5,509 bases of DNA from Candidatus Muproteobacteria bacterium RIFCSPHIGHO2_01_FULL_65_16 (lineage in GTDB: Bacteria; Pseudomonadota; Gammaproteobacteria; Acidiferrobacterales; Sulfurifustaceae): the NCBI GenBank assembly GCA_001785175.1, contig MFSY01000128.1:460-5968 (forward strand). The letters are read 5' to 3'. Made by a program: the position numbers and the translations under genes. Positions within the stretch are counted from its first letter, which is position 1. Each line of letters begins with the position of its first letter. Shown here in pieces: positions 1 to 5,509 of the stretch. A model generated the notes under the pieces. The model ran no database searches. It had not been told where the DNA came from and worked only from the letters and a program-made list of their open reading frames with translations.

Positions 1-300
1 ATCATGCAGCGCGGCATATTCAGCAACACCCTGGGCTTCTCCGATTATTTTGTCTCGTTCTCCCGGCAGTACACCCCGGGAGTCTGGATCACTGGTTTCG
101 ACATCGTCGGCGGCGCGGAGCAGTTGTCCCTGCAGGGGCGCAGCACCAATCCGGAGCTCGTGCCGCGTTACGTGCAGCGGCTTTCGTCCGAGAAGCGGCT
201 GGCCGGCATCGAATTCCAGGTGTTCCAGATGAGCCGCGCTGGGACCTACGTGGATTTCACGCTCAAGACCGCGGGCGCCCACGCCGGGGCGACGCCATGA
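1..300 (+). CDS. PilN-like MSHA biogenesis protein (MshI2 type), 3' end only
   Basis: The frame is open from the first base and ends with TGA at 298-300, so only the C-terminal ~99 residues are present and the true start lies left of the window. The methionine at base 4 is unlikely to be the start: PilN-family proteins begin with a cytoplasmic tail and a membrane segment, both missing here. What is visible is the periplasmic part, with a segment running GVWITGFDIVGG, then LSLQGRSTNPELVPRYVQRL and a closing beta-strand region. This pattern is typical of the ferredoxin-like fold of PilN/fimbrial assembly proteins. In MSHA operons a PilN-like gene (often called mshI2 or orf2) sits directly before mshJ, and its product would pair with MshJ in the inner-membrane alignment complex. 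The stop overlaps the mshJ start in an ATGA, suggesting translational coupling. The family assignment is fairly firm; the symbol is left blank because naming varies. Confidence 0.8.
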   Translation: MMQRGIFSNTLGFSDYFVSFSRQYTPGVWITGFDIVGGAEQLSLQGRSTNPELVPRYVQRLSSEKRLAGIEFQVFQMSRAGTYVDFTLKTAGAHAGATP

Positions 301-977
301 TGGAGGACATCAAGCTTCAGTATAAAAAACTCGCCGATCGGATTGACGAGTTGTCGCTGCGCGAGCGCGGCGTAATCTTCGTCAGCATCCTCGCGGCGCT
401 TTACCTGCTGGCGGCCAACCTGGTGTTCGCGCCGCTGCGCACGGAGCAGAACCGCCTGGAAAACCAGCTCAAGGCCAAGCGCGGTCAGGTGCAGTCGCTC
501 GAAGACCAGATCCAGGCCATTTTGACTGGCGGCGTGCAGGGCGGTGACGAGACGCAGCGCGCGCGGCTCGCCGCGTTGCAGGAGCAGTCGCTCGCCCACG
601 ACACCGCCCTGGCCAGGGCGGTGTCCGGGTTGGTGATGCCCAAGGAGATGGCGCGGCTGGTGGAGCAGATACTGCTCAAAAATCGTAACCTGCAAGTGGT
701 CAGGATCGAAAACCTGCCGCCCGCGCCGCTCACGGAAGGCGCCAGGGGTGGGGACGGCGCATCGGCGCGGGGGGACGCCCCGGTCTATAAACATGGTATG
801 CGCATCGAGCTTAGAGGGACCTATCTTGATTTCCTGGCCTATCTCAAGGCCCTGGAAGGACTCCAATGGAAGGTCTTCTGGGGTCAGGTGTCGTTGCAGA
901 CCGAGAAATACCCCGCTTCCAGGCTGGTTCTGGTGATTTATACCCTGAGCACGCACGAAGGCTGGATTGCCATCTAA
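297..977 (+). CDS. mshJ: MSHA biogenesis protein MshJ (PilO/GspM-like inner-membrane protein)
   Basis: This 226-residue protein has the bitopic layout of PilO/GspM-type pilus alignment proteins. A short charged cytoplasmic tail (residues 1-24) is followed by one hydrophobic membrane segment (about 25-44, VIFVSILAALYLLAANLVF) and a heptad-like coiled coil rich in Gln, Leu, Arg and Lys (about 48-78). The periplasmic domain ends in GTYLDFLAYLKALEGLQWKV (about 174-193) and a beta-strand region finishing with TLSTHEGWIAI. That closing pattern and the position between a PilN-like gene and mshK support MshJ rather than PilO itself. The start is the first of two adjacent ATGs (297 and 300), chosen because it gives the ATGA overlap with the preceding stop; no strong Shine-Dalgarno sequence is visible, which fits translational coupling. 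A low-complexity Gly/Ala/Asp stretch (about 149-160) is probably a loop. The expected role is to form the inner-membrane platform with the PilN-like protein and to contact MshK. Confidence 0.87.
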   Translation: MMEDIKLQYKKLADRIDELSLRERGVIFVSILAALYLLAANLVFAPLRTEQNRLENQLKAKRGQVQSLEDQIQAILTGGVQGGDETQRARLAALQEQSLAHDTALARAVSGLVMPKEMARLVEQILLKNRNLQVVRIENLPPAPLTEGARGGDGASARGDAPVYKHGMRIELRGTYLDFLAYLKALEGLQWKVFWGQVSLQTEKYPASRLVLVIYTLSTHEGWIAI

Positions 978-992
978 CCCGTGAAATGTGGC

Positions 993-1394
993 ATGAAAGT
1001 TGATATTACTTTAAACATGAAGGTCGGCGCGTCGGCGATCATGGCCGGCCTGCTGGCCTTGGCGCCGGCGGGCCGGGCCGCAGACAGCCTCGCCGGGCTG
1101 GCCGATCCGACGCGCCCGCAGACCGATTATGTGTACGATGGGCCGGTGTACGGCGGCGGGCCGGTGTTGCAGTCCACGATGATCGCGCCGGGTTTCAAAC
1201 GGGCCGTCATCAGCGGCCGGACGTACGGGATCGGCGACAAGCTGGGACGCGCGGTAATCGTGGACATCCAGCCGTATGAGGTGGTGCTGAAGGATGGGGC
1301 GGGCGAAAAGCGGCTGCGGCTGGTACCGTCCCTGGCCAAGACCCAAGGCGCCCCGGCGGCCGCCGGCGGGAACCAAGGAGCCGGAAAAAAGTGA
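993..1394 (+). CDS. mshK: MSHA biogenesis protein MshK (PilP/GspC-like periplasmic protein)
   Basis: This small exported protein has about 126-138 residues depending on the start. A hydrophobic signal sequence (MKVGASAIMAGLLALAPAGRA then ADS) is followed by the DPTRP motif usual near the mature N-terminus of MshK. A compact beta-rich domain comes next (LQSTMIAPGFKRAVISGR, then YGIGDKLGRAVIVDIQPYEV and VLKDGAGEKRLRL). Such a domain resembles the periplasmic HR domain of PilP/GspC proteins, which docks on the secretin N-domains. The C-terminus is an Ala/Gly/Lys-rich tail. Three starts are possible in one frame: GTG 981, ATG 993 and ATG 1017. None has a good ribosome binding site. ATG 993 is taken as a compromise; ATG 1017 gives the most classical, shorter signal peptide. 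The gene lies a few bases after mshJ, and its stop overlaps the mshL start in a GTGA. It probably links the MshJ platform to MshL. The family call rests on layout and position more than on strong conservation. Confidence 0.8.
   Translation: MKVDITLNMKVGASAIMAGLLALAPAGRAADSLAGLADPTRPQTDYVYDGPVYGGGPVLQSTMIAPGFKRAVISGRTYGIGDKLGRAVIVDIQPYEVVLKDGAGEKRLRLVPSLAKTQGAPAAAGGNQGAGKK
1375..1380 (+). promoter_or_regulatory. Ribosome binding site that decides the mshL GTG start
   Basis: AAGGAG lies inside the 3' end of mshK, ten bases before the GTG at 1391. It is the best Shine-Dalgarno match in the window and favours GTG 1391 over the later in-frame ATG at 1418, which has nothing comparable upstream. 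The spacing is slightly long but workable. Confidence 0.6.
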
Positions 1395-3088
1395 GAATAA
1401 CAAGTGCAACCGACAAGATGACGCCGCGGCTGGCCGCGGCGCTGGCCCTTTCCGCACTGCTCGCGGGGTGCAGCATTTCGCCCGGCTGGCGCAATTCCGT
1501 GCGCTCCAACATTGACAACAGCCTGGAAGAGGCCAAGCCCGCCGACGGCAAACAGGTCCCCAGCGAGGTCAGCCGCGCGCTGCTGCCGCCGATCGAGATC
1601 AAACTGCCTGATGGCGGCACGGCCCCGCTCGAGCCGCGCTTCGATCTGACCGTCAACAACGCCCCCGCGCGCCAGGTGTTCATGGGGCTGGTGGAAAACA
1701 GCAAGTACAGCATGGTGGTGCATCCGGATGTCCGCGGCGTGATCTCGCTCGCCCTGAAGGAAGTCGCCGTGCCCGAGGCCATCAACTCCATCCGCTACGT
1801 CTACGGTTACGAGTACCGGCGCGAGGGCAACCGCTTCCTGATTCTCGGCCGCGCGATGCAGACGCGGATGTTCCCCGTCAACTATCTCAATCTCATTCGC
1901 AGGAGCAAATCCGACACGCGCGTGATCAGCGGCGGTGGCGGGCAGGCGGCGGCGGGAACCACGACCTCCACCGGCGGTGGGGCGGGCGCCTCCAGCGTCC
2001 AAGTCGAGACCCAGTCCGAGTCCGATTTCTGGAAGAGTCTCGCGGCTACGCTCGCGGAGATCATCGGCACGCAGGGCGGCCGCAAGGTGATCGTGAACAC
2101 CCAGACCGGCATCGTGCTGGTGCGCGCCATGCCCGATGAGTTGCGCGCGGTCGAGGAGTACCTGGGCGCCACGCACGCCAACGTCAACCGCCAGGTGGTG
2201 CTCGAGGCCAAGATCATCGAGGTGGAGCTCAACGACCGCTTCCAGGCCGGCATCAACTGGGCCAAGATCCATAGCAACTACACCTTCGGCCAGGTCGGCG
2301 GCGGCACCGGCAGTCTGAGCACAACCGGGGCAACCGACATCTCCGGCACCATCGGACAACTGCGCCCCGGCACGGGCTCGTTCAGCGCGAACAGCGGCAC
2401 CGACAGCGGCGCCTTCGGCGGCGTGTTCACGATCGCCGCGGCGCTCAGCGATTTCACCGCCTTCGTCGAGCTGCTCAGGGCCCAGGGCGAGGTGCAGGTG
2501 CTCTCGAGCCCGCGGGTTTCCACCGTCAACAATCAGAAGGCCGTGATCAAGATCGGAAGCGATGGATATTATGCGACCGGGGGCACGGCGGGTACGGCGG
2601 CCACCGTGAATACCGGGGCGACGGCGGGGTCGGTGACGCTCGCCTCTTTCTTCTCCGGGATAGCGCTGGATGTCACGCCCCAGATTGATGAATCGAACAA
2701 CATCCTTTTGCATATCCATCCCGCCGTCAGCGCGGTCACCGAGCAGACCAAGACTTTCAGCGGCCTGGGCGCAGGTGGAGCAACCTTGTCATTGCCGCTG
2801 GCATTGAGCGCCATCCAGGAATCGGACAATATCGTGCGCGCCGGCAACGGGCAGATCATCGTCATCGGCGGCCTGATGAAGGAGGGCTCGACCGAAGAGA
2901 ACTCCTCGGTGCCGCTCCTGGGCGACATCCCGCTGCTCGGCAACCTGTTCAAGCACAAAAAGGTCACGCGCATCAAGAAGGAGCTCGTGATCCTGCTCAA
3001 GGCGACCGTGATCAACGCCGCGCAGGACTGGAACGAAGCCGTGGGTGAATCGCAGAAGCGGATCAAGAAGATCCGCATCGGCTCGTAG
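1391..3088 (+). CDS. mshL: MSHA pilus secretin MshL (outer-membrane lipoprotein channel)
   Basis: This 565-residue secretin would form the multimeric outer-membrane channel through which the MSHA pilus emerges. A lipoprotein signal peptide ends in the lipobox LLAGC with the lipidated Cys27. An STN/N0-type domain follows (about 83-152, with APARQVFMGLVENSKYSMVV), then an N1-type domain (about 159-265). The N1 domain is interrupted by a Gly/Thr/Ser-rich loop (about 179-203). The secretin core runs from about 345 to 543 and contains EVQVLSSPRVSTVNNQKAVI, a VTPQID strand and the classic signature VPLLGDIPLLGNLF (507-520). Two further Gly/Thr-rich stretches (about 300-345 and 394-420) fall around the presumed gate and lip loops. 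The length is normal for MshL and shorter than PilQ, and no AMIN domains are present. The GTG start is supported by AAGGAG at 1375-1380 and overlaps the mshK stop as GTGA. The basic tail (SQKRIKKIRIGS) follows the last secretin strand. The gene is complete. Confidence 0.95.
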   Translation: MRITSATDKMTPRLAAALALSALLAGCSISPGWRNSVRSNIDNSLEEAKPADGKQVPSEVSRALLPPIEIKLPDGGTAPLEPRFDLTVNNAPARQVFMGLVENSKYSMVVHPDVRGVISLALKEVAVPEAINSIRYVYGYEYRREGNRFLILGRAMQTRMFPVNYLNLIRRSKSDTRVISGGGGQAAAGTTTSTGGGAGASSVQVETQSESDFWKSLAATLAEIIGTQGGRKVIVNTQTGIVLVRAMPDELRAVEEYLGATHANVNRQVVLEAKIIEVELNDRFQAGINWAKIHSNYTFGQVGGGTGSLSTTGATDISGTIGQLRPGTGSFSANSGTDSGAFGGVFTIAAALSDFTAFVELLRAQGEVQVLSSPRVSTVNNQKAVIKIGSDGYYATGGTAGTAATVNTGATAGSVTLASFFSGIALDVTPQIDESNNILLHIHPAVSAVTEQTKTFSGLGAGGATLSLPLALSAIQESDNIVRAGNGQIIVIGGLMKEGSTEENSSVPLLGDIPLLGNLFKHKKVTRIKKELVILLKATVINAAQDWNEAVGESQKRIKKIRIGS

Positions 3089-3110
3089 GGCCGGCGCGGG
3101 GGGGTGGGAA

Positions 3111-4073
3111 ATGTACCGGGCGCACTTCGGGATGCAGGAACTGCCGTTCACGATCACGCCGGACACCAGTTTCTTTTTCGCGCACTCCTCGCACCAGGAG
3201 GCGCTGAACACCCTGCTGGTCGCGGCGCGCAACGGCGAGGGCTTCATCAAGGTGATCGGCGAGGTCGGCACCGGCAAGACCCTGCTGTGCCGGAAATTCC
3301 TGGATGCCCTCGATCACCGGGAGTTCGTCACCGCCTATATCCCCAACCCCTATCTCGAGCCCATGACCCTGATGCTCGCGGTGGCGGATGAGCTGGGAAT
3401 CAAATACGAACCGGACATCAACCAGCATCAGTTGCTGCGGCTGTTGACCCGGTATCTCGTGGATAACTACGCGGACCGGAAACGCGTGATCCTGTGCCTG
3501 GACGAGGCCCAGGCCATGCCGATTCCGACGCTCGAGTCGCTGCGCCTGCTGACCAACCTCGAGACCGAGCGGCGCAAGCTGATGCAGGTGGTGCTCTTCG
3601 GCCAGCCGGAACTCGACCAGCGACTGGACCAGCCCTCGATCCGCCAGCTCAAGCAGCGTATCAGCTTTTCCTGCCATCTTGTTCCGCTCAATCTGGAGGA
3701 GGTCGAGTTCTATGTTTCCCACCGTCTTGTCGTCGCCGGCTACCGCGGCGCGCGACTGTTTCCCCACAAGACGGTGAAGCAGCTCTACAAGGCCAGCCGG
3801 GGTATCCCGCGTCTCGTGAACATCCTGGCGCACAAGGCCATGCTCGCGGCCTTCGGCGAGGGCGCGCGCGCCATCAACGAGAACCATCTGCGCCTGGCGA
3901 TCGCCGATACCGAATCCGCGCGCGGCAAACCCTCGGTCAAAAAACGGATTCTCAGGTATCTCTCCGCCTTGGTGTCGGGAGCGGCGGCATTTGGTATCCT
4001 TCCCATTGCGGCGTCTGTGTTTTCCGGCCAGCTTATCTCCACGATCATGAGGGACTGGAGTAATTGGGTGTGA
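3111..4073 (+). CDS. mshM: MSHA biogenesis ATPase MshM (ExeA/GspA-like AAA+ protein)
   Basis: This 320-residue protein opens with MYRAHFGMQELPFTITPD, the standard N-terminus of ExeA/GspA/MshM ATPases, which fixes the ATG at 3111. The frame stays open upstream to a GTG at 3045, but that would add 22 basic residues overlapping mshL. Walker A is GEVGTGKT (50-57) and Walker B is RVILCLDEAQ, with D131 and E132 as the likely Mg-binding and catalytic pair. A sensor-type GQPELDQRL segment follows, and the C-terminal ATPase lid contains GIPRLVNILAHKAM. A hydrophobic segment at about 281-304 near the C-terminus would anchor the protein, leaving only about 16 residues beyond it. ExeA of type II secretion carries a periplasmic peptidoglycan-binding domain after its membrane segment; that domain is absent here, as is usual in MshM. 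The role inferred by analogy is ATP-driven help in assembling or localising the MshL secretin, together with MshN. The gap after mshL is 22 bases, with a G-rich stretch but no clear Shine-Dalgarno sequence. Confidence 0.93.
   Translation: MYRAHFGMQELPFTITPDTSFFFAHSSHQEALNTLLVAARNGEGFIKVIGEVGTGKTLLCRKFLDALDHREFVTAYIPNPYLEPMTLMLAVADELGIKYEPDINQHQLLRLLTRYLVDNYADRKRVILCLDEAQAMPIPTLESLRLLTNLETERRKLMQVVLFGQPELDQRLDQPSIRQLKQRISFSCHLVPLNLEEVEFYVSHRLVVAGYRGARLFPHKTVKQLYKASRGIPRLVNILAHKAMLAAFGEGARAINENHLRLAIADTESARGKPSVKKRILRYLSALVSGAAAFGILPIAASVFSGQLISTIMRDWSNWV
4057..4060 (+). promoter_or_regulatory. Ribosome binding site favouring the mshN GTG start
   Basis: GGAG lies nine bases before the GTG at 4070, inside the end of mshM. 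It is only three bases from the in-frame TTG at 4064, which is too close to serve that codon. This supports GTG 4070, which also gives the family-typical opening MSLINKMLQDLE. Confidence 0.5.
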
Positions 4074-5227
4074 GCCTGATCAACAAAATGTTGCAGGACC
4101 TGGAGGCACGAAACGACGCCGCCGCCGGAAAGAAGCCCAAAGATCCAGCCTATCATGACCTGCGTCCGGTCAATGCACCTTCCCCCCTGCGGTCGCGGCG
4201 CAATATGGCGCCGGTGCTGGTTCTGATCGCCGTCGCCGCCGCGGGCGTCCTTGTCTGGCTCCGGGGTCCGGAGGTCGTCGCGGAAGTCATCATTGACGAA
4301 AGCCGGCGGCTCCTGGCTCTCATCCCGGACATTTTGGAGAAGGAGAAGCCACTGGATACCCGTGTGATCGCCAAGAGAGCGGCGATTAAGGAAGCTGAAA
4401 CAGCTCCGCCCCCCGCCACCAAACCGTCGGCCCCGCTCGCGGCGCCGGCCGGGAAAACGGCAAAAACCGTCTCCCCTCCCGCTGTGGCCGCAGGCGCCAA
4501 ACCCAAGGATAAAAAGGCGGTTGTTCCGAAGGCGCAAACACCGCCTCCCGCGCCCGTGGTGCGGCCGAAAATAGCGTCCTCCAGGATCACGGTTCGCCAG
4601 GGCGATGCGGAGTCCCCCGGGCTGGTGGAGAAAAATATCAAACCCATGTCGCCGGAGGAGGAAGCCGAGAATAATTACCGTCAGGCCGCGGCGTACCTGC
4701 AGCAGGGCCGCCGCGGCGACGCCGAGAATGGTTTACGCGCGGCCCTGGCCGCCAATCCCGCGCACGCGCCGGCGCGCGAACTGCTGGCCGGGTTGGCGCT
4801 GCAGAACGGCCGCACTCTTGAGGCGCAACAACTGCTGGAAGAGGGGTTGCAGAAGAATCCCAAGCACTATTCGTTCGCGCAGTTCCTGGCGCGGCTGTAT
4901 GTGGACCAGGGCGCGGAGCAAAAGGCCCTCGCCCTGATGGAAGGCGCGGCCGAGGCGGGTGCGGCCGACCCCGCTTTCCTCGCGTTTCTCGGCGCGCTCT
5001 ACCAGCGCGCCGGCCGGCACGCGGACGCGGTCGCGGCCTACACCAAGGCCGTGACCCTGCGCCCGGACGAGGGCCGCTGGTGGCTCGGCCTCGGCATCTC
5101 GCTCGAGGCCGAAAAGAACCTCGCCGCCGCGAGCGACGCCTACACCCGCGCCCAGCAAAGCGGCGCCCTCGACCAGAATCTCCAGCGCTACGTCGAGCAG
5201 CGCCTGACGGCGATTAAAAACAAGTAG
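4070..5227 (+). CDS. mshN: MSHA biogenesis protein MshN (membrane-anchored TPR protein)
   Basis: This 385-residue protein starts MSLINKMLQDLEAR, the N-terminal signature shared by MshN and related secretin-assembly proteins. That signature and GGAG at 4057-4060 select GTG 4070 over the in-frame TTG at 4064. The GTG overlaps the mshM stop as GTGA, implying coupling. A cytoplasmic tail (1-46) leads to one membrane segment (about 47-64, APVLVLIAVAAAGVLVWL). A Pro/Ala/Lys-rich flexible linker follows (about 106-170), able to span the periplasm. About five tetratricopeptide repeats run from 199 to 368, seen as recurring motifs such as RRGDAENGLRAALAANP and GRHADAVAAYTKAVTLRP. The protein ends RLTAIKNK. 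TPR domains bind partner proteins, and MshN is inferred to act with MshM on MshL, in the manner of the ExeA/ExeB pair; the exact partner cannot be read from the sequence. Linker length varies widely in this family, so the low-complexity region is not a sign of damage. Confidence 0.92.
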   Translation: MSLINKMLQDLEARNDAAAGKKPKDPAYHDLRPVNAPSPLRSRRNMAPVLVLIAVAAAGVLVWLRGPEVVAEVIIDESRRLLALIPDILEKEKPLDTRVIAKRAAIKEAETAPPPATKPSAPLAAPAGKTAKTVSPPAVAAGAKPKDKKAVVPKAQTPPPAPVVRPKIASSRITVRQGDAESPGLVEKNIKPMSPEEEAENNYRQAAAYLQQGRRGDAENGLRAALAANPAHAPARELLAGLALQNGRTLEAQQLLEEGLQKNPKHYSFAQFLARLYVDQGAEQKALALMEGAAEAGAADPAFLAFLGALYQRAGRHADAVAAYTKAVTLRPDEGRWWLGLGISLEAEKNLAAASDAYTRAQQSGALDQNLQRYVEQRLTAIKNK

Positions 5228-5260
5228 GCGCGCCCTGTAGGCTGAAACGGTGATTTCACC

Positions 5261-5282
5261 GCGGAGGCGCGGAGGCGCGGAG
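5261..5282. repeat. GCGGAGGC 8-mer short tandem repeat
   Basis: Two exact copies of GCGGAGGC (5261-5268, 5269-5276) are followed by a partial third copy, GCGGAG (5277-5282). The array directly follows the small inverted repeat ending at 5260. Similar short purine-rich intergenic tandems, such as GCAGAGAC-like units, are dispersed in many environmental proteobacterial genomes; that comparison is from memory and was not searched. Confidence 0.75.
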
Positions 5283-5290
5283 AAATATAA

Positions 5291-5348
5291 GCTGTCAGCT
5301 ATCAGCGATCAGCTATCAGCTAAACAAGCCATCAGCTATCAGCTATCA
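5291..5348. repeat. GCTATCA heptamer tandem array in two blocks
   Basis: Block one has four units: GCTGTCA, GCTATCA, GCGATCA and GCTATCA (5291-5318). Nine bases, GCTAAACAA (5319-5327), interrupt it. Block two has three units: GCCATCA, GCTATCA and GCTATCA (5328-5348), then GCTTGA. Four of seven units are identical and the other three differ at one position. The reverse-complement form reads AGCTGATAGCTGATAGC. No spacer structure like that of a CRISPR is present. The function is unknown; it is probably a dispersed intergenic repeat. Confidence 0.85.
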
Positions 5349-5467
5349 GCTTGAATCGTGCCCCCAAGGGCTCGCCGAACACCGAAGGCAACGGAAGCAC
5401 AGATCTGAGTGTGTGGTTTTCCTGGGTCCCCGTATGGCGCGCCCGCGCACCGCAAGGTTCCGGGCGA

Positions 5468-5485
5468 GCGCCCCGAAGGGGGCGC
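5468..5485. repeat. GC-rich hairpin with 7-bp stem
   Basis: GCGCCCC (5468-5474) pairs perfectly with GGGGCGC (5479-5485) across the loop GAAG. Its 3' arm is shared with the next hairpin, so both cannot form fully at once. No T-run follows, so it is not a standard intrinsic terminator. Confidence 0.6.
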
Positions 5486-5503
5486 GGACAGGATGTCCGC
5501 GCC
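5481..5503. repeat. Perfect 10-bp palindrome with GGACA/TGTCC core
   Basis: GGCGCGGACA (5481-5490) pairs with TGTCCGCGCC (5494-5503) across a three-base GGA loop, the strongest hairpin in the window. It lacks a T-run. It resembles REP-like extragenic palindromes containing GGACAGGATGTCC found in gammaproteobacteria; this resemblance is from memory. The element may continue past the right edge. Confidence 0.7.
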
Positions 5504-5509
5504 TGATCT

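Larger units (their letters stand above)
5228..5509. other. Gene-free repeat-rich intergenic region after mshN
   Basis: These 282 bases carry no convincing gene on either strand and no classic intrinsic terminator (GC stem plus U-run) near the mshN stop. They hold an 8-mer tandem, a heptamer array and two overlapping hairpins, described separately. The nonamer GGCGCGCCC occurs at both 5227-5235 and 5436-5444. A small inverted repeat GGTGA-TT-TCACC lies at 5249-5260. Expected downstream partners such as mshE do not start here, so the region marks at least a pause in the operon. Confidence 0.7.

Noticed and set aside
1000..1016. Internal promoter in the AT-rich patch before mshK
   Set aside because: TTGATA at 1000-1005 resembles a -35 box, but no -10 box lies at suitable spacing downstream, where the sequence becomes GC-rich.
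1127..2719. 530-codon open frame on the minus strand opposite mshK/mshL
   Set aside because: It lies antisense to a clear secretin gene in GC-rich DNA, where long shadow frames are common. Its translation is Arg/Ala/His/Gly-rich with no recognisable domain.
3045..3110. Extended mshM start at GTG 3045
   Set aside because: It would add 22 Arg/Ser/Ala-rich residues overlapping the end of mshL, whereas ATG 3111 gives the conserved family N-terminus.
3063..3887. 274-codon open frame on the minus strand opposite mshM
   Set aside because: It is antisense to the conserved ATPase and has no family resemblance; it follows from third-position GC bias in mshM.
1..4073. Canonical type IVa pilMNOPQ cluster or a type II secretion gsp cluster
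   Set aside because: The secretin lacks the AMIN domains and length of PilQ, and it is followed by an ExeA-like ATPase and a TPR protein with the MSLINKMLQDLE start, which is the MSHA arrangement. No other gsp genes are present.
5291..5348. Heptamer array as a CRISPR array
   Set aside because: The units are seven bases and directly adjacent, with no unique spacers of regular length and no cas genes in view.
5434..5509. Open frame from ATG 5434 running off the right edge
   Set aside because: It has no ribosome binding site, and most of its length reads through the two hairpins, giving an Arg/Ala/Pro-rich peptide. It looks like a repeat-encoded spurious frame rather than a gene.

Overview
The window is a piece of an MSHA-type (mannose-sensitive haemagglutinin) type IV pilus assembly operon from a GC-rich proteobacterium. 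A gamma- or betaproteobacterium is most likely, judging from the family content, the base composition and the kind of short intergenic repeats at the right end; the genus cannot be read from the sequence. All genes lie on the + strand, from base 1 to 5227, in the order PilN-like gene (MshI2 type, 3' end only), mshJ, mshK, mshL, mshM, mshN. This is the conserved order of the MSHA secretory half-operon.

Bases 1-977 hold the end of the PilN-like inner-membrane protein and all of MshJ (PilO/GspM-like), joined by an ATGA overlap. Bases 993-1394 hold MshK, a small exported PilP/GspC-like protein. Bases 1391-3088 encode MshL, the outer-membrane secretin, a lipoprotein whose GTG start overlaps the mshK stop. 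Bases 3111-4073 encode MshM, an ExeA/GspA-like AAA+ ATPase with a C-terminal membrane segment. Bases 4070-5227 encode MshN, a membrane-anchored TPR protein, again starting at a GTG that overlaps the preceding stop. No internal promoter or terminator is evident. Tight packing and three 4-base overlaps suggest one transcript with translational coupling; the promoter should lie left of the window.

The proteins would form a trans-envelope assembly. The PilN-like protein and MshJ make the inner-membrane alignment platform, MshK bridges the periplasm to the MshL secretin channel, and MshM and MshN probably help assemble or position the secretin, by analogy with the ExeA/ExeB pair. The motor ATPase and platform genes (mshE, mshG) that often follow mshN are not seen.

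Bases 5228-5509 carry no convincing gene. They contain a mosaic of short repeats: a GCGGAGGC 8-mer tandem, a GCTATCA heptamer array in two blocks, and two overlapping, mutually exclusive GC-rich hairpins at the right edge. This looks like a patch of dispersed intergenic repeats marking a break after mshN. I did not find a clearly new biological system. The repeat patch is the least explained part of the window.
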